DNA from: Thermodesulfovibrionia bacterium
Lineage (GTDB): Bacteria; Nitrospirota; Thermodesulfovibrionia; UBA6902; BMS3Bbin08
NCBI GenBank assembly: GCA_030694425.1
Contig: JAUXYI010000012.1
Span: forward strand, 1-64,000
Reading direction: 5' to 3'
Length of the DNA stretch: 64,000 bases
Positions 6,981-15,297 of the stretch are shown in pieces. The notes beneath the pieces were generated by a model. That model was given only the letters and a program-made list of their open reading frames with translations, did not search any database and was not told the origin of the DNA. Every line of letters begins with the position of its first letter. Position 1 is the stretch's first letter. A program made the position numbers and the translations under genes.

Positions 6981-8906
6981 ATGAAAAAAAATTCTAAAAA
7001 AATATTGATACTTTCTTTTTTTCTGTTTTCCTCCTTCATCCTTCTTCCTTCATCCTTTCCGATTTGCTTTGCCGAAACCCAGAAACCTGAACAAAAAATT
7101 GCATTCAATTTTGTCGACGTAGAAATCCCTACGGTAATTAAATTTATAAGTGAAATCACGGGCAAAAATTTTATCTTTGACGAAGGGGTAAAAGGTAAGA
7201 TTACCATTATAGCTCCAACAAAATTATCCATTGAAGAATCTTTTGCATTATTTACCTCAGTCCTTGAGCTTAAGGGATTCACCGTAGTATTGCTTGGAAA
7301 TAATGTTTATAAGATTATCCCTTCTTCCATGGCAAAACAATCAGGAAAAATTTCAACAGTTGAAGAAGCTGCGGTTAACGAGGCATACATAACAAGGCTT
7401 CTGCCAATAGAACACATTAAGGCAAGCGAGGCTCTGCAATTTCTTCAGCCCCTTGTCTCAAAAAATGGCCATATCTCTTCATTCGGGCCAGGCAACCTTC
7501 TTCTTGTCGTTGACTCAGCGCTAAATATTGATAAGCTTATATCCATATTAAAAAAGATAGACCAACTTCCAACCCATGAAGAGCCCCCGGGCATAAACGT
7601 TTATCCCCTTGAAAATGCAGATGCAGCAGACATTGCAAAGGTTTTAGAGGAAATGATTAAAAGCACTCAATCTGTAAAAAGCCCCTCTCCTGCTCAACAA
7701 GCGCCGTTTTCATGGATAAGCATAACACCTGATAAGGCAACGAATTCCCTTATCATCGTGGCGCCCAGTAAAGATTATCAGAATATCATCCAGGTAATAA
7801 AAACTCTTGACAAGAGAAGGCGGCAGGTGTTTGTTGAGGCAATGATTATAGAAGCATCAATAGAAAAACTTAAAGACCTCGGAGCAAAATGGAGGGCAGC
7901 GGCAAAACATTCAGGAAAACCTATAGCAATAGGGGGACTCGGAACAATAAGTTCAACCACTATCCAGAATATAGTCAGTGGTCTTACTGGATTTACAGCA
8001 GGAGGAATGGGTAACTTTTTTGATATACCTATTACAACCATTAAATCAGACGGCACGCTTACTACATCAAATTTGACAGCGCCAGGATTTGCAGTGCTTT
8101 TCAGCATGAGTGATTTCAAAGGCACAATAAACGTTCTTTCAATGCCGCAGATACTTACTTCTGACAATGAAGAGGCAGAAATAGTGGTTGGGGAAAACGT
8201 TCCTTTTATATCAAAGAGAGAACGCGACATAACTACTACAAACACGGTTCTGAGTTCAATAGAGAGAAAAGATGTAGGAATAACCCTTAAGATTACCCCT
8301 CAGATAACTGAAGGCGACTATGTAAAACTTGATATGTATCAGGAAATCTCATCAGTCAAAGAAAGCGCAGAGACCATTCTTATTACAGTGGGACCCACAA
8401 CCTCCAAGCGTTCTACAAAAACGTCCGTTGTTGTCAGGGATGGTCAGACTGTAGTTATCGGAGGTCTTATGCAGGAAAAAGACGAGGAGAGCACTGAGAA
8501 ATTGCCTATCCTTGGAGACATACCGCTTTTAGGATGGCTTTTTAAGCATAAAAGCATATCAAAAAATAAGACAAATCTCCTTGTATTCCTCACGCCGCAT
8601 ATAGTTAAGGACTCTACGCAGCTTTCTAAAATAACAGATGAAAAAAACAAGGAATTTTCAATGAAAGAACAGTACTATATTGAAGGCGAACTCCTGCTTA
8701 AATACAAAGAAGGGATTTCAAAGGAGAAAGCGCTGGAAATAATATCGCAGCATGGCGCATCTGTGAAAGAATTTATTGAAGGAATAAATGTTTACCATAT
8801 AAAGCTCAGACCTGAACAGGAAGTAGAAAGCGCTGTTAAAGAGTTTTCATCCATACCAGAAGTTGAGTATGCAGAGCCAAATTATAAGATAAAAATCCAG
8901 AAATGA
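6981..8906 (+). CDS. gspD: Type II secretion secretin GspD with extra C-terminal domain
   Basis: Outer-membrane channel of the T2SS. A signal peptide is followed by N0 and N1-N3 domains ('INVYPLENADAADIAKVLEE' and 'NSLIIVAPSKDYQNIIQVIK' are typical N-domain segments). The secretin core runs from about residue 275 to 550 ('EAEIVVGENVPFISKRE', 'DVGITLKITPQITEGDYVKL', 'VVIGGLMQEKDEES', 'PLLGWLFKHKS'). After 'LLVFLTPHIV' the protein continues for about 90 residues with 'YYIEGELLLKYKEGISKEKA', 'GINVYHIKL' and 'IPEVEYAEPNYKIK'. These resemble the propeptide of subtilisin-like proteases (fervidolysin/I9 type), not a normal secretin S-domain. Total length is 641 residues. Confidence 0.95.
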   Translation: MKKNSKKILILSFFLFSSFILLPSSFPICFAETQKPEQKIAFNFVDVEIPTVIKFISEITGKNFIFDEGVKGKITIIAPTKLSIEESFALFTSVLELKGFTVVLLGNNVYKIIPSSMAKQSGKISTVEEAAVNEAYITRLLPIEHIKASEALQFLQPLVSKNGHISSFGPGNLLLVVDSALNIDKLISILKKIDQLPTHEEPPGINVYPLENADAADIAKVLEEMIKSTQSVKSPSPAQQAPFSWISITPDKATNSLIIVAPSKDYQNIIQVIKTLDKRRRQVFVEAMIIEASIEKLKDLGAKWRAAAKHSGKPIAIGGLGTISSTTIQNIVSGLTGFTAGGMGNFFDIPITTIKSDGTLTTSNLTAPGFAVLFSMSDFKGTINVLSMPQILTSDNEEAEIVVGENVPFISKRERDITTTNTVLSSIERKDVGITLKITPQITEGDYVKLDMYQEISSVKESAETILITVGPTTSKRSTKTSVVVRDGQTVVIGGLMQEKDEESTEKLPILGDIPLLGWLFKHKSISKNKTNLLVFLTPHIVKDSTQLSKITDEKNKEFSMKEQYYIEGELLLKYKEGISKEKALEIISQHGASVKEFIEGINVYHIKLRPEQEVESAVKEFSSIPEVEYAEPNYKIKIQK

Positions 8907-8933
8907 AAATATATGGTGTTCCCAATATTTCTT

Positions 8934-9112
8934 TGTCATTGCGAGGAACGGAGTGACAAAGCAATCTCAAAAGCATGCCCTGAGCAAAACGAAAGGGACG
9001 AGATTCTTCACGGAGTTTATCCTGAGCAGAAAGATGAGATTCTTCGCTTCGCTCAGAATGACATGCGAAGGGTTCAGAATGACAGAGAGCGAAGGGATCT
9101 GAATGACAGATT
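8934..9112 (+). repeat. Dispersed repeat of the CATTGCGAGGAACG / CAGAATGACA type
   Basis: Starts with cattgcgaggaacggagtga, contains cttcgcttcgctcagaatga and ends in repeated CAGAATGACA units. A related copy in the opposite orientation lies at 45,942-46,135, including the shared block whose sense is TTTATCCTGAGCAGAAAGAT. The apparent reading frame through it is a by-product. It separates gspD from gspE. Confidence 0.8.
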
Positions 9113-9142
9113 ATAGTAAAGCTATTTAATTTATTAACAGAT

Positions 9143-10672
9143 ATGGAAACCATAGACAAGATTAAGGATGAGGATATTGACCCTTCTTTTTTAAAAGGGC
9201 TGCCCCTTTCATTTGTAAAAGGCAATGTTTTTCTGCCTCTGCACAAAGAGGATAATGAGCTTGTAGCCGCTGTTGCTGACAACCAGGGATTTTTTGCGCT
9301 GCTTGATATGGCAAGAGTTCATAATCTTAAGCCAAGGCCCCTTTATGCGCCAAAAGAAGTAATACTGAATGCCATAAACAGGATTTACAGCCAGACAAGC
9401 AGAGTCAACGAGGTAATGGGCGACATAGAGGGAGAAGACCTCTCAATGATTGCCACAGAGTTTGAATCACCAAGGGACTTACTTGAACTAACCGAAGAGG
9501 CTCCGATTATCAGACTCCTCAACGCCCTGCTGATGGAGGCTGTAAAAGAAAGGGCAAGCGACATCCATGTAGAGCCATACGAAAAAGGTCTTGATGTGCG
9601 ATTCAGAGTAGATGGCATTCTCAGAAAGGTCTTAAGCCCGCCAAAAATTATTCAGGATGCCCTTATCTCAAGAATAAAAATAATTTCAGGACTGGATATA
9701 GCAGAGAAACGACTCCCGCAGGATGGAAGGATAAAACTGCTGGTAGGCGGAAAAGACATTGATATAAGGGTCTCGATAGTCCCGACAGCTTTAGGTGAAA
9801 GGGCAGTTTTAAGGCTGCTTGACAGGCAGGTAGGTATTTTAAGTTTAGAGGTGATAGGACTTGAAGGCCCAATCTTAAACATATTCAAAAACGCACTTTC
9901 AAAACAAAATGGAATAATTCTTGTAACCGGTCCCACGGGCTCAGGCAAAACCACTACTCTTTATGCATCGCTTCTTAAACTCAATACAGAGGAAAGAAAT
10001 ATTATTACTGTAGAAGACCCTGTAGAATACCGGCTGAAAGGCATAGGGCAAATCCATGTAAATCCAAAAATAGGGTTTACCTTTGCTTTGGGGCTGAGGG
10101 CTATCTTAAGACAGGATCCGGATATAATCATGGTCGGAGAAATAAGGGATTTGGAAACAGCCGAAATCGCGGTGCACGCCTCTTTGACAGGACATCTGGT
10201 TTTAAGCACCCTGCACACAAATGACGCTCCGGGCGCCATTACAAGACTTATTGATATGGGCATAGAACCTTTCCTTGTAGCGTCATCCCTGATAGTGATA
10301 CTGGCGCAGAGACTGGTAAGGGCAATCTGCCCTCACTGCAAAGAATCGTATACACCGCCTCCTCACGAAATAAAATTCCTTGAAACCAGTCTAAAGAGTG
10401 AAAATATTCCTAAGCTGCTCTATCGCGGACACGGCTGCAGCAAATGTATGGGAAAAGGCTATCTTGGAAGAACAGGAATCTTTGAGCTTCTGGAGATAAC
10501 TCCTGACATAAGGTCAATGATTATTGAGCGCAAAGATACGCAGACGATAAAAACATCGGCAATAAACGCGGGTTTTAAGACAATTATGGTTAATGGGATA
10601 AGTAAAATCATAAATGGGATTACCACAACAGAGGAAGTCTTAAGGGTAACACAAAAAGACAGCGAAATATGA
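9143..10672 (+). CDS. gspE: Type II secretion ATPase GspE
   Basis: Cytoplasmic hexameric ATPase that powers pseudopilus assembly. An N-terminal GspE domain (residues 1-100, reduced) is followed by the catalytic core: Walker A 'GPTGSGKTTT' near residue 263, Asp box, Walker B 'DPDIIMVGEIRDLETAEI' and His box 'TGHLVLSTLHTND'. The tetracysteine zinc motif is present as 'CPHCKES' and 'CSKCMGKGY'. At 509 residues it is of standard length. It is upstream of gspF in the usual order. Confidence 0.96.
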   Translation: METIDKIKDEDIDPSFLKGLPLSFVKGNVFLPLHKEDNELVAAVADNQGFFALLDMARVHNLKPRPLYAPKEVILNAINRIYSQTSRVNEVMGDIEGEDLSMIATEFESPRDLLELTEEAPIIRLLNALLMEAVKERASDIHVEPYEKGLDVRFRVDGILRKVLSPPKIIQDALISRIKIISGLDIAEKRLPQDGRIKLLVGGKDIDIRVSIVPTALGERAVLRLLDRQVGILSLEVIGLEGPILNIFKNALSKQNGIILVTGPTGSGKTTTLYASLLKLNTEERNIITVEDPVEYRLKGIGQIHVNPKIGFTFALGLRAILRQDPDIIMVGEIRDLETAEIAVHASLTGHLVLSTLHTNDAPGAITRLIDMGIEPFLVASSLIVILAQRLVRAICPHCKESYTPPPHEIKFLETSLKSENIPKLLYRGHGCSKCMGKGYLGRTGIFELLEITPDIRSMIIERKDTQTIKTSAINAGFKTIMVNGISKIINGITTTEEVLRVTQKDSEI

Positions 10673-10760
10673 GATGCAGCAAATTCAAAAATTAAAATGT
10701 AAAATGCAAAATTAAGGAATTTTTATTATTAATGAGTTCATTAGTAAAGCCTCATAAGCA

Positions 10761-10836
10761 GTCATTCCTGCGTAAGCAGGAATCCAGGAAAACCAAAGAA
10801 AATACTGGATTCCCGCTTAAGGACTGCGGGAATGAC
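10761..10836. repeat. GTCATTCCTGC-type dispersed palindromic repeat
   Basis: Opens with gtcattcctgcgtaagcagg and closes with gactgcgggaatgac. It is flanked by gcaaattcaaaaattaaaat (10679 on) and gcaattttgcattttgaatt (10890 on), inverted copies of the AATTCAAAATTTAAAATG repeat seen in front of the pseudopilin genes. The whole gspE-gspF gap (10673-10917) is made of these repeats. Confidence 0.8.
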
Positions 10837-10917
10837 GGAAAAACCAATGTGCTCTTACTTATGGTCTTCTTAGTATAGATTTCCCGTCCGCAATTTTGCA
10901 TTTTGAATTAAAAAATT

Positions 10918-12096
10918 ATGCCAATATTTAAATATCGAGGATACAAAGATAAAGGAACAAATATTGAAGGGGTAATCGAGGCTGACGGACAAAAAGACGC
11001 CATAATAAAGTTAAAAGCCTCTGGTGTCTTTCCAAAAGAAATTACCGAAGCAATATTTGCATCAAGAAAGATATTCTATTTTAAACATCCTCAATCCTTT
11101 CTGCCTGATATTACAAGAAATCTCTCGGCATTGCTGTACGCCGGCGTCTCTTTAATAGAGGCTATAGAAGCTATTTCATCTGAACAAAAAGGTCAGTGGA
11201 AAGGCATACTGATAGATATAAAAGACAGACTGTTAGCCGGTGCAACACTGGCAAAATCAATACAGGCATATCCGGCAATATTCCCTGAATTTTATTCAGG
11301 CATGGTTTCTGCCGGAGAAAGCAGCGGAAGATTAACCGAGGTCCTTTTAACCCTCGCTGACTTTCTTGAATCACAGAGGTCCATAAAAAATAAGGTGCAA
11401 ACATCCCTTGTTTACCCGATATTTATGGCATTTGTAAGCATCTTTATTCTTTCATTCCTTTTCACCTTTGTTGTCCCGAAAATAACAAATATATTTGAAG
11501 GAACCTCGGCAACCTTGCCGTTAATTACCGTGATGCTCGTATGGATAAGCACTGCGTTTCACAAATTCTGGTGGCTTATGGCGCTCGGAGCAGCAGGTGC
11601 TGTAGTTTTTTACCGCTGGCTTAAAAAAACAAAAAAAGAAATAATTGACTCAATCCTGCTTAAGTTTCCCCTGGGGATCTTACAGAGTCTTTATATGGCG
11701 CGGTTTTCCATTACCATGTCCTTCCTGCTTTCAGGCGGGATCCCGATATTAAATGCAATGCGGTCAGCTGCTGACGCAATCGGCAACGTTGTTTTGAAAA
11801 ACAAGATTATGTCCGCACAGAATTTAGTCTCACAGGGAGCAAGGATATCAACCAGCCTTGATGGTTTTCCGCCAACGCTTTTGCAGATGATATCCACAGG
11901 CGAAGAGAGCGGGCAGTTAGCAGAGGCGCTGAAAAGAGCTGCTAAATTTTATGAGGCAGAATTTGATAAAAAACTTTCAAGGACGATAAGCCTTTTAGAG
12001 CCGGCATTGATACTATTTATGGGACTTATTGTAGGATTCATTGTAATTGCTGTGCTTTTACCCATATTTGAGCTTAATCAGTTAATTAAAATGTGA
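10918..12096 (+). CDS. gspF: Type II secretion inner-membrane platform protein GspF
   Basis: Polytopic membrane protein of the assembly platform. It has two tandem T2SSF cytoplasmic helical domains ('LSALLYAGVSLIEAIEAISS' and 'ITMSFLLSGGIPILNAMRSA') and three transmembrane segments ('YPIFMAFVSIFILSFLFTFV', a middle helix near residue 220, and the C-terminal 'ILFMGLIVGFIVIAVLLPIF'). 'YSGMVSAGESSGRL' and 'LLQMISTGEESGQL' are the conserved repeat signatures. 392 residues, intact. The N-terminal 'MPIFKYRGYKDKGTNIEGVI' fixes the start. Confidence 0.95.
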   Translation: MPIFKYRGYKDKGTNIEGVIEADGQKDAIIKLKASGVFPKEITEAIFASRKIFYFKHPQSFLPDITRNLSALLYAGVSLIEAIEAISSEQKGQWKGILIDIKDRLLAGATLAKSIQAYPAIFPEFYSGMVSAGESSGRLTEVLLTLADFLESQRSIKNKVQTSLVYPIFMAFVSIFILSFLFTFVVPKITNIFEGTSATLPLITVMLVWISTAFHKFWWLMALGAAGAVVFYRWLKKTKKEIIDSILLKFPLGILQSLYMARFSITMSFLLSGGIPILNAMRSAADAIGNVVLKNKIMSAQNLVSQGARISTSLDGFPPTLLQMISTGEESGQLAEALKRAAKFYEAEFDKKLSRTISLLEPALILFMGLIVGFIVIAVLLPIFELNQLIKM

Positions 12097-12136
12097 TAAG
12101 TTTAAAACTTATGGTGAAAGTCATAAATAAGTTGAC

Positions 12137-12226
12137 ATATACCCCTCACCCTAACCCTCTCCCGCAAGGGGAGAGGGGACTGAATATTTCCCCTCCCTTG
12201 ACGGGAGGGGATGTAGGGGAGGGTGA
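12137..12226. repeat. CCCCTCACCC-type dispersed palindromic repeat
   Basis: The left half is cccctcaccctaaccctctc and the right half ends gatgtaggggagggtga, giving inverted ends with inner CCCTCTCCCGCAAGGGGAGAGGG hairpin arms. Relatives are at 21423, 39044 and 39531, and in-frame copies occur inside the genes at 42513 and 52065. It occupies the gspF-gspG gap. Confidence 0.75.
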
Positions 12227-12274
12227 ATTTTGTGTACTTATTTAAGTCGTTAACTATAGAAAGGAGTTTAATAA

Positions 12275-12754
12275 ATGCAGAAGAAACTAAATTCCAAAAT
12301 TTTTAATTTTGAATTTTATACTTTGCATTCCCGGAGGGCGGGGTTCACTCTCATCGAGATTATGGTAGTACTGTTTATCCTTGCCATCCTTGCTGCAATA
12401 GTAGCGCCCCGGCTTATCGGCAGAACTGATGACGCAAGGGTAGTTAAAGCAAAAGTGCAGATAAAAAATTTTGAGACTGCCCTCAAGCTCTTTAAAATGG
12501 ACAATGGTTTTTATCCATCTACCGAGCAAGGGCTTGAGGCGCTAATAGAAAAACCGACAACCGGAAAAATACCCGAAAACTATAAGACAGGAGGTTACTT
12601 AGAAAAAAAGAAAATAACCCCAGACTCCTGGGGACATTCTTACGTGTACATATCTCCTGGCACGCAGGGTGATTACGATATTATAAGTTACGGAGCTGAC
12701 GGTGTCCCCGGAGGTAAAGGATACGATGCAGATATTACAAACTGGGATTTATAA
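12275..12754 (+). CDS. gspG: Type II secretion major pseudopilin GspG
   Basis: Major subunit of the T2SS pseudopilus. The prepilin peptidase site is 'RRAG|FTLIEIMVVLFILAIL' with Glu at +5. The C-terminal calcium-site region ('PDSWGHSYVYISPG', 'DYDIISYGADGVPGGKGYDA') is typical of GspG. The pre-cleavage leader is about 23 residues, longer than usual (6-10), and is encoded by AT-rich repeat-like DNA (ttttaattttgaattttata). An SD-like AAGGAG precedes the ATG by about 8 bases, so the long leader is probably real. Confidence 0.95.
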   Translation: MQKKLNSKIFNFEFYTLHSRRAGFTLIEIMVVLFILAILAAIVAPRLIGRTDDARVVKAKVQIKNFETALKLFKMDNGFYPSTEQGLEALIEKPTTGKIPENYKTGGYLEKKKITPDSWGHSYVYISPGTQGDYDIISYGADGVPGGKGYDADITNWDL

Positions 12755-13280
12755 AATAAATTCAAAAATAAAAAATCAAAATGTAAAATTAAGGAAATCC
12801 GTTCACTGTTCACTGTTCACTATTCACTGTTTTAGGGGTTTCACCTTCATAGAATTAGTTGTGGTCATCTTTATTCTCTCCCTTGCTACAGCCTTAATAA
12901 TGCCGTCCTTCTGGGAAACTGAAAAAGATGCGGTAAAAACAGAAGCAAAACATCTGAGCAGCACCTTAAGATATATCTATGATAATGCAGTAGGGAAAAA
13001 ACAAATCTATTCATTTAACGTTAATCTTGATAATGAATCATGGGGATTCAAAAGTAAAAAAGAAACCAGAAATTTTAAGACAAAAGGTGATGTAGAAATA
13101 CGGGATATCGTAGTGCCTTCACTCGGGGAAGTCTCAAATGGCGAGGTAACAATAGAATTCGGGCCCATGGGACCTGAGGAGCCAATAATACTGCATCTTA
13201 GAAAAGGCAAATCAGAGTATACAATTATACTTAACCATTTAAATGGAAAAACCAAAATTTTTGAAGGATACACACTTTAA
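12726..13280 (+). CDS. gspH: Type II secretion minor pseudopilin GspH
   Basis: Minor pseudopilin with prepilin signature 'RG|FTFIELVVVIFILSLATA'. The frame opens at 12702, inside gspG. The first in-frame ATG codons are 12702 and 12726; I chose the latter, but neither has a clear SD. No ATG exists between there and the cleavage site, so the leader has at least 41 residues ('KIKNQNVKLRKSVHCSLFTI'), entirely from a dispersed repeat. The mature part ('YDNAVGKKQIYSFNVNLDNE', 'VTIEFGPMGPEEPIILHL') fits GspH. Overlap with gspG suggests coupling. Confidence 0.85.
   Translation: MQILQTGIYKINSKIKNQNVKLRKSVHCSLFTIHCFRGFTFIELVVVIFILSLATALIMPSFWETEKDAVKTEAKHLSSTLRYIYDNAVGKKQIYSFNVNLDNESWGFKSKKETRNFKTKGDVEIRDIVVPSLGEVSNGEVTIEFGPMGPEEPIILHLRKGKSEYTIILNHLNGKTKIFEGYTL
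12758..12830 (+). repeat. Repeat copy encoding the GspH leader
   Basis: Reads aaattcaaaaataaaaaatc, then atgtaaaattaaggaaatcc, then tandem gttcact units (gttcactgttcactgttcac). It is the same sequence type as the copies at 13280 and 13709, each placed just before a pseudopilin cleavage site. Confidence 0.8.
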
Positions 13281-13350
13281 ATTCAAAATTTAAAATGAAA
13301 AATGCAAAATTAAGGAAATCTTACCGTTCACTCTTCACTGTTCACCCCGG
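13280..13350 (+). repeat. Repeat copy providing start codon and leader of GspI
   Basis: Reads aattcaaaatttaaaatgaa, then aaatgcaaaattaaggaaat, then cttaccgttcactcttcact. The gspI ATG at 13295 is part of the repeat. A further CG-rich palindrome (cctcgctctgcgaagcgggg) is inserted directly after it. Confidence 0.8.
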
Positions 13351-13726
13351 CCTCGCTCTGCGAAGCGGGGCGGGCTGTTCACTGCCTAAAGGTTTCACTC
13401 TTCTTGAAATTATGATTGCACTTGCAATTGTCGGGGCAGTGGTCATAACCATTCTCTACACGGTTAATTATCACGCTGACACAGCTTATGAACACACCGT
13501 TACTACCCGGATGTTTCTTGCAGCAAAAGAAAAAATAGCAGAAATGGAGCAAAATCCACAAGATGCAAAAGGAAACATTGCCGGAACAGATTACACATAT
13601 GAAAACTCAGTAAATACTACAAAAGATGAAGGGATTATCGAGATAAAGACAATTATAAACAAGAATGGCAAAAAGGTCATCCTCAGCGAGCTTGTTATTA
13701 AAAAAGAGATTCAAAATCCACAATGA
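13295..13726 (+). CDS. gspI: Type II secretion minor pseudopilin GspI
   Basis: Tip-complex pseudopilin. Cleavage signature 'PKG|FTLLEIMIALAIVGAVVI'. The mature part is short (about 110 residues) with 'LAAKEKIAEMEQ', which matches the GspI 'A..ka.e...e' helix. The leader is 33 residues, with the first 17 ('MKNAKLRKSYRSLFTVH') identical to the leader of GspJ because both are translated from the same dispersed repeat. Residues 18-29 (PGLALRSGAGCS) come from a second CG-rich palindrome. Stop codon overlaps the gspJ start by 4 bp. Confidence 0.88.
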   Translation: MKNAKLRKSYRSLFTVHPGLALRSGAGCSLPKGFTLLEIMIALAIVGAVVITILYTVNYHADTAYEHTVTTRMFLAAKEKIAEMEQNPQDAKGNIAGTDYTYENSVNTTKDEGIIEIKTIINKNGKKVILSELVIKKEIQNPQ

Positions 13727-13785
13727 AAAATGCAAAATTAAGGAAATCTTACCGTTCACTGTTCACTGTTCACTGTTCACTGCCT
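13709..13785 (+). repeat. Repeat copy providing start codon and leader of GspJ
   Basis: Reads attcaaaatccacaatgaaa, then aatgcaaaattaaggaaatc, then four gttcact-type units. It also encodes the last residues of GspI ('IQNPQ'), so one repeat copy supplies the end of one gene and the beginning of the next. Confidence 0.8.
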
Positions 13786-14418
13786 AATGGTTTTACCCTC
13801 CTTGAGGTGCTTTTAAGCCTTACCCTTTTAACTATTATATTAGGAGCTGCTTATAGTTCATTCTTCACAATTCAGAGGGCTATTGAAAGATTCACCGGCG
13901 TATCCCTTAAATATCAAGAAGCACGAACAGCATTGGACCTGATGCGGCGTGAAATTGAAGGAGCACTCCTGAAAAATCCCATGTCACCAAGCCGGGACAA
14001 TAATGATAAAACAACTTTTATAATTGAAGACAGAGATATATTCGGGAAAACAACATCAAGATTACATCTTACCGCATTTTCTTTTAAAGGCAGGGGGATA
14101 AATACAATCTCTTATTTTGTCCAGGAAAAAGACGGGCAATTCACCCTCATAAAAGGTGAATTACCTGCATCTACTTCATTAATAGATAAATCATTAACAG
14201 AATTCATATCGGACAAGAGATATATCTCAGAAATAATAGAGGGAATAGACGGCTTTACAGTTGAGACTTTGTATAACAATGAATGGATAAAAACATGGAA
14301 TACTGAGCAGACCGGGAAACTCCCTGATGTTGTAAGGGTCAGCATAGAATTTGATGATAAGGGCAAAAAAATCAAACTTACAGAATATGCCAAACCAAAA
14401 ATCGGGAAGCAGCTATGA
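13723..14418 (+). CDS. gspJ: Type II secretion minor pseudopilin GspJ
   Basis: Tip pseudopilin with cleavage signature 'PNG|FTLLEVLLSLTLLTIILG'. The mature domain includes 'EARTALDLMRREIEGALLKN' and 'IEGIDGFTVETLYNNEWIKT', typical of GspJ. The leader 'MKNAKLRKSYRSLFTVHCSL' is repeat-encoded and shares its first 17 residues with GspI. Start ATG overlaps the gspI stop (ATGA); the end overlaps gspK by 4 bp. Confidence 0.9.
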   Translation: MKNAKLRKSYRSLFTVHCSLPNGFTLLEVLLSLTLLTIILGAAYSSFFTIQRAIERFTGVSLKYQEARTALDLMRREIEGALLKNPMSPSRDNNDKTTFIIEDRDIFGKTTSRLHLTAFSFKGRGINTISYFVQEKDGQFTLIKGELPASTSLIDKSLTEFISDKRYISEIIEGIDGFTVETLYNNEWIKTWNTEQTGKLPDVVRVSIEFDDKGKKIKLTEYAKPKIGKQL

Positions 14419-15296
14419 AAAAAACTGTTCACAATCAAAATGGTTCTGCCCTGTTAATCACCCTCCTTATCGTTACAATTCTAACGAGCCTCACAGTTGA
14501 ATTTGCATACGACGTTTATATCAGCACCGGTGCATTATCTAACTGGGCCAATGCACAAAGAGCATCACTCATTGCCAAATCAGGGCAAACCCTGAGTTCT
14601 AAAAATTTAATGTCTGTTCAAAAACATCCCTATACTTACGCGACAGAAGTAAATTTACCGATTGAAGAAAAATTCGGTCCTGATACAAATCTCACAGTAA
14701 ACATAGAGGATGAAAATTCAAAATTCAATATTAACAGTATTATCTTTCAAAACGGGCTGACTAACGAAAACGCCCTCTCTTCCTTGAAAAAGCTTTTTGA
14801 ATACCTTAATATTAATCCGTCTCTTGCATTGACTATTGCAGACTGGATAGACCCTGACCACGAGCCAAGACTGAGGGATTCAGAATACAGAGCAAAAAAC
14901 TCATATCTCTGGAGCGTAGATGAACTTAAGCTTATAAACGGAATAGATAAAAAAACTTTTGAAACGATTCGTCCATTCATAACAGTGTATGGAGAAGACA
15001 AAAAGATAAACATAAACACTGCAAAACTGCCTGTGCTTATAAGCCTGCATAAAGACATGACAGAAACCATTGCTAAAAGGATTATTGATTACAGGGAAAG
15101 CATGCCGTTTGAAGATGAAGCCCAGATAGTCAGGGTATCAGGACTTGAAACCATTGGTCCATTGCTCCTGGGCAGGATTACAGTTAAAAGTTCCTATTTT
15201 AGAGTCATCTCAACAGCAATAGTCAATGAGATAACAAGAAGCATTGAAAGTGTTTTGGATACTTCCATGAAGGTTTTATACTGGAGAGAAGGATAA
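14415..15296 (+). CDS. gspK: Type II secretion minor pseudopilin GspK
   Basis: Large tip pseudopilin that caps the pseudopilus. The leader 'MKKTVHNQNG|SALLITLLIV' is short and normal. As expected for GspK, the +5 residue is not Glu. The alpha-helical insertion domain is visible ('LALTIADWIDPDHEPRLRDS' and 'EYRAKNSYLWSVDELKLING'). The C-terminal 'ININTAKLPVLISLHKDMTE' is the helix-hairpin-helix-like part. 293 residues, usual for the family. Overlaps gspJ by 4 bp; gspL begins 1 bp after its stop. Confidence 0.92.
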   Translation: MKKTVHNQNGSALLITLLIVTILTSLTVEFAYDVYISTGALSNWANAQRASLIAKSGQTLSSKNLMSVQKHPYTYATEVNLPIEEKFGPDTNLTVNIEDENSKFNINSIIFQNGLTNENALSSLKKLFEYLNINPSLALTIADWIDPDHEPRLRDSEYRAKNSYLWSVDELKLINGIDKKTFETIRPFITVYGEDKKININTAKLPVLISLHKDMTETIAKRIIDYRESMPFEDEAQIVRVSGLETIGPLLLGRITVKSSYFRVISTAIVNEITRSIESVLDTSMKVLYWREG

Positions 15297-15297
15297 G

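Noticed and set aside
8913-9116. 67-codon open frame between gspD and gspE (also 8836-9282 on the other strand)
   Set aside because: It is the translation of a dispersed repeat, has no SD, and its peptide (CHCEERSDKAI type) is a familiar artefact of such repeats.
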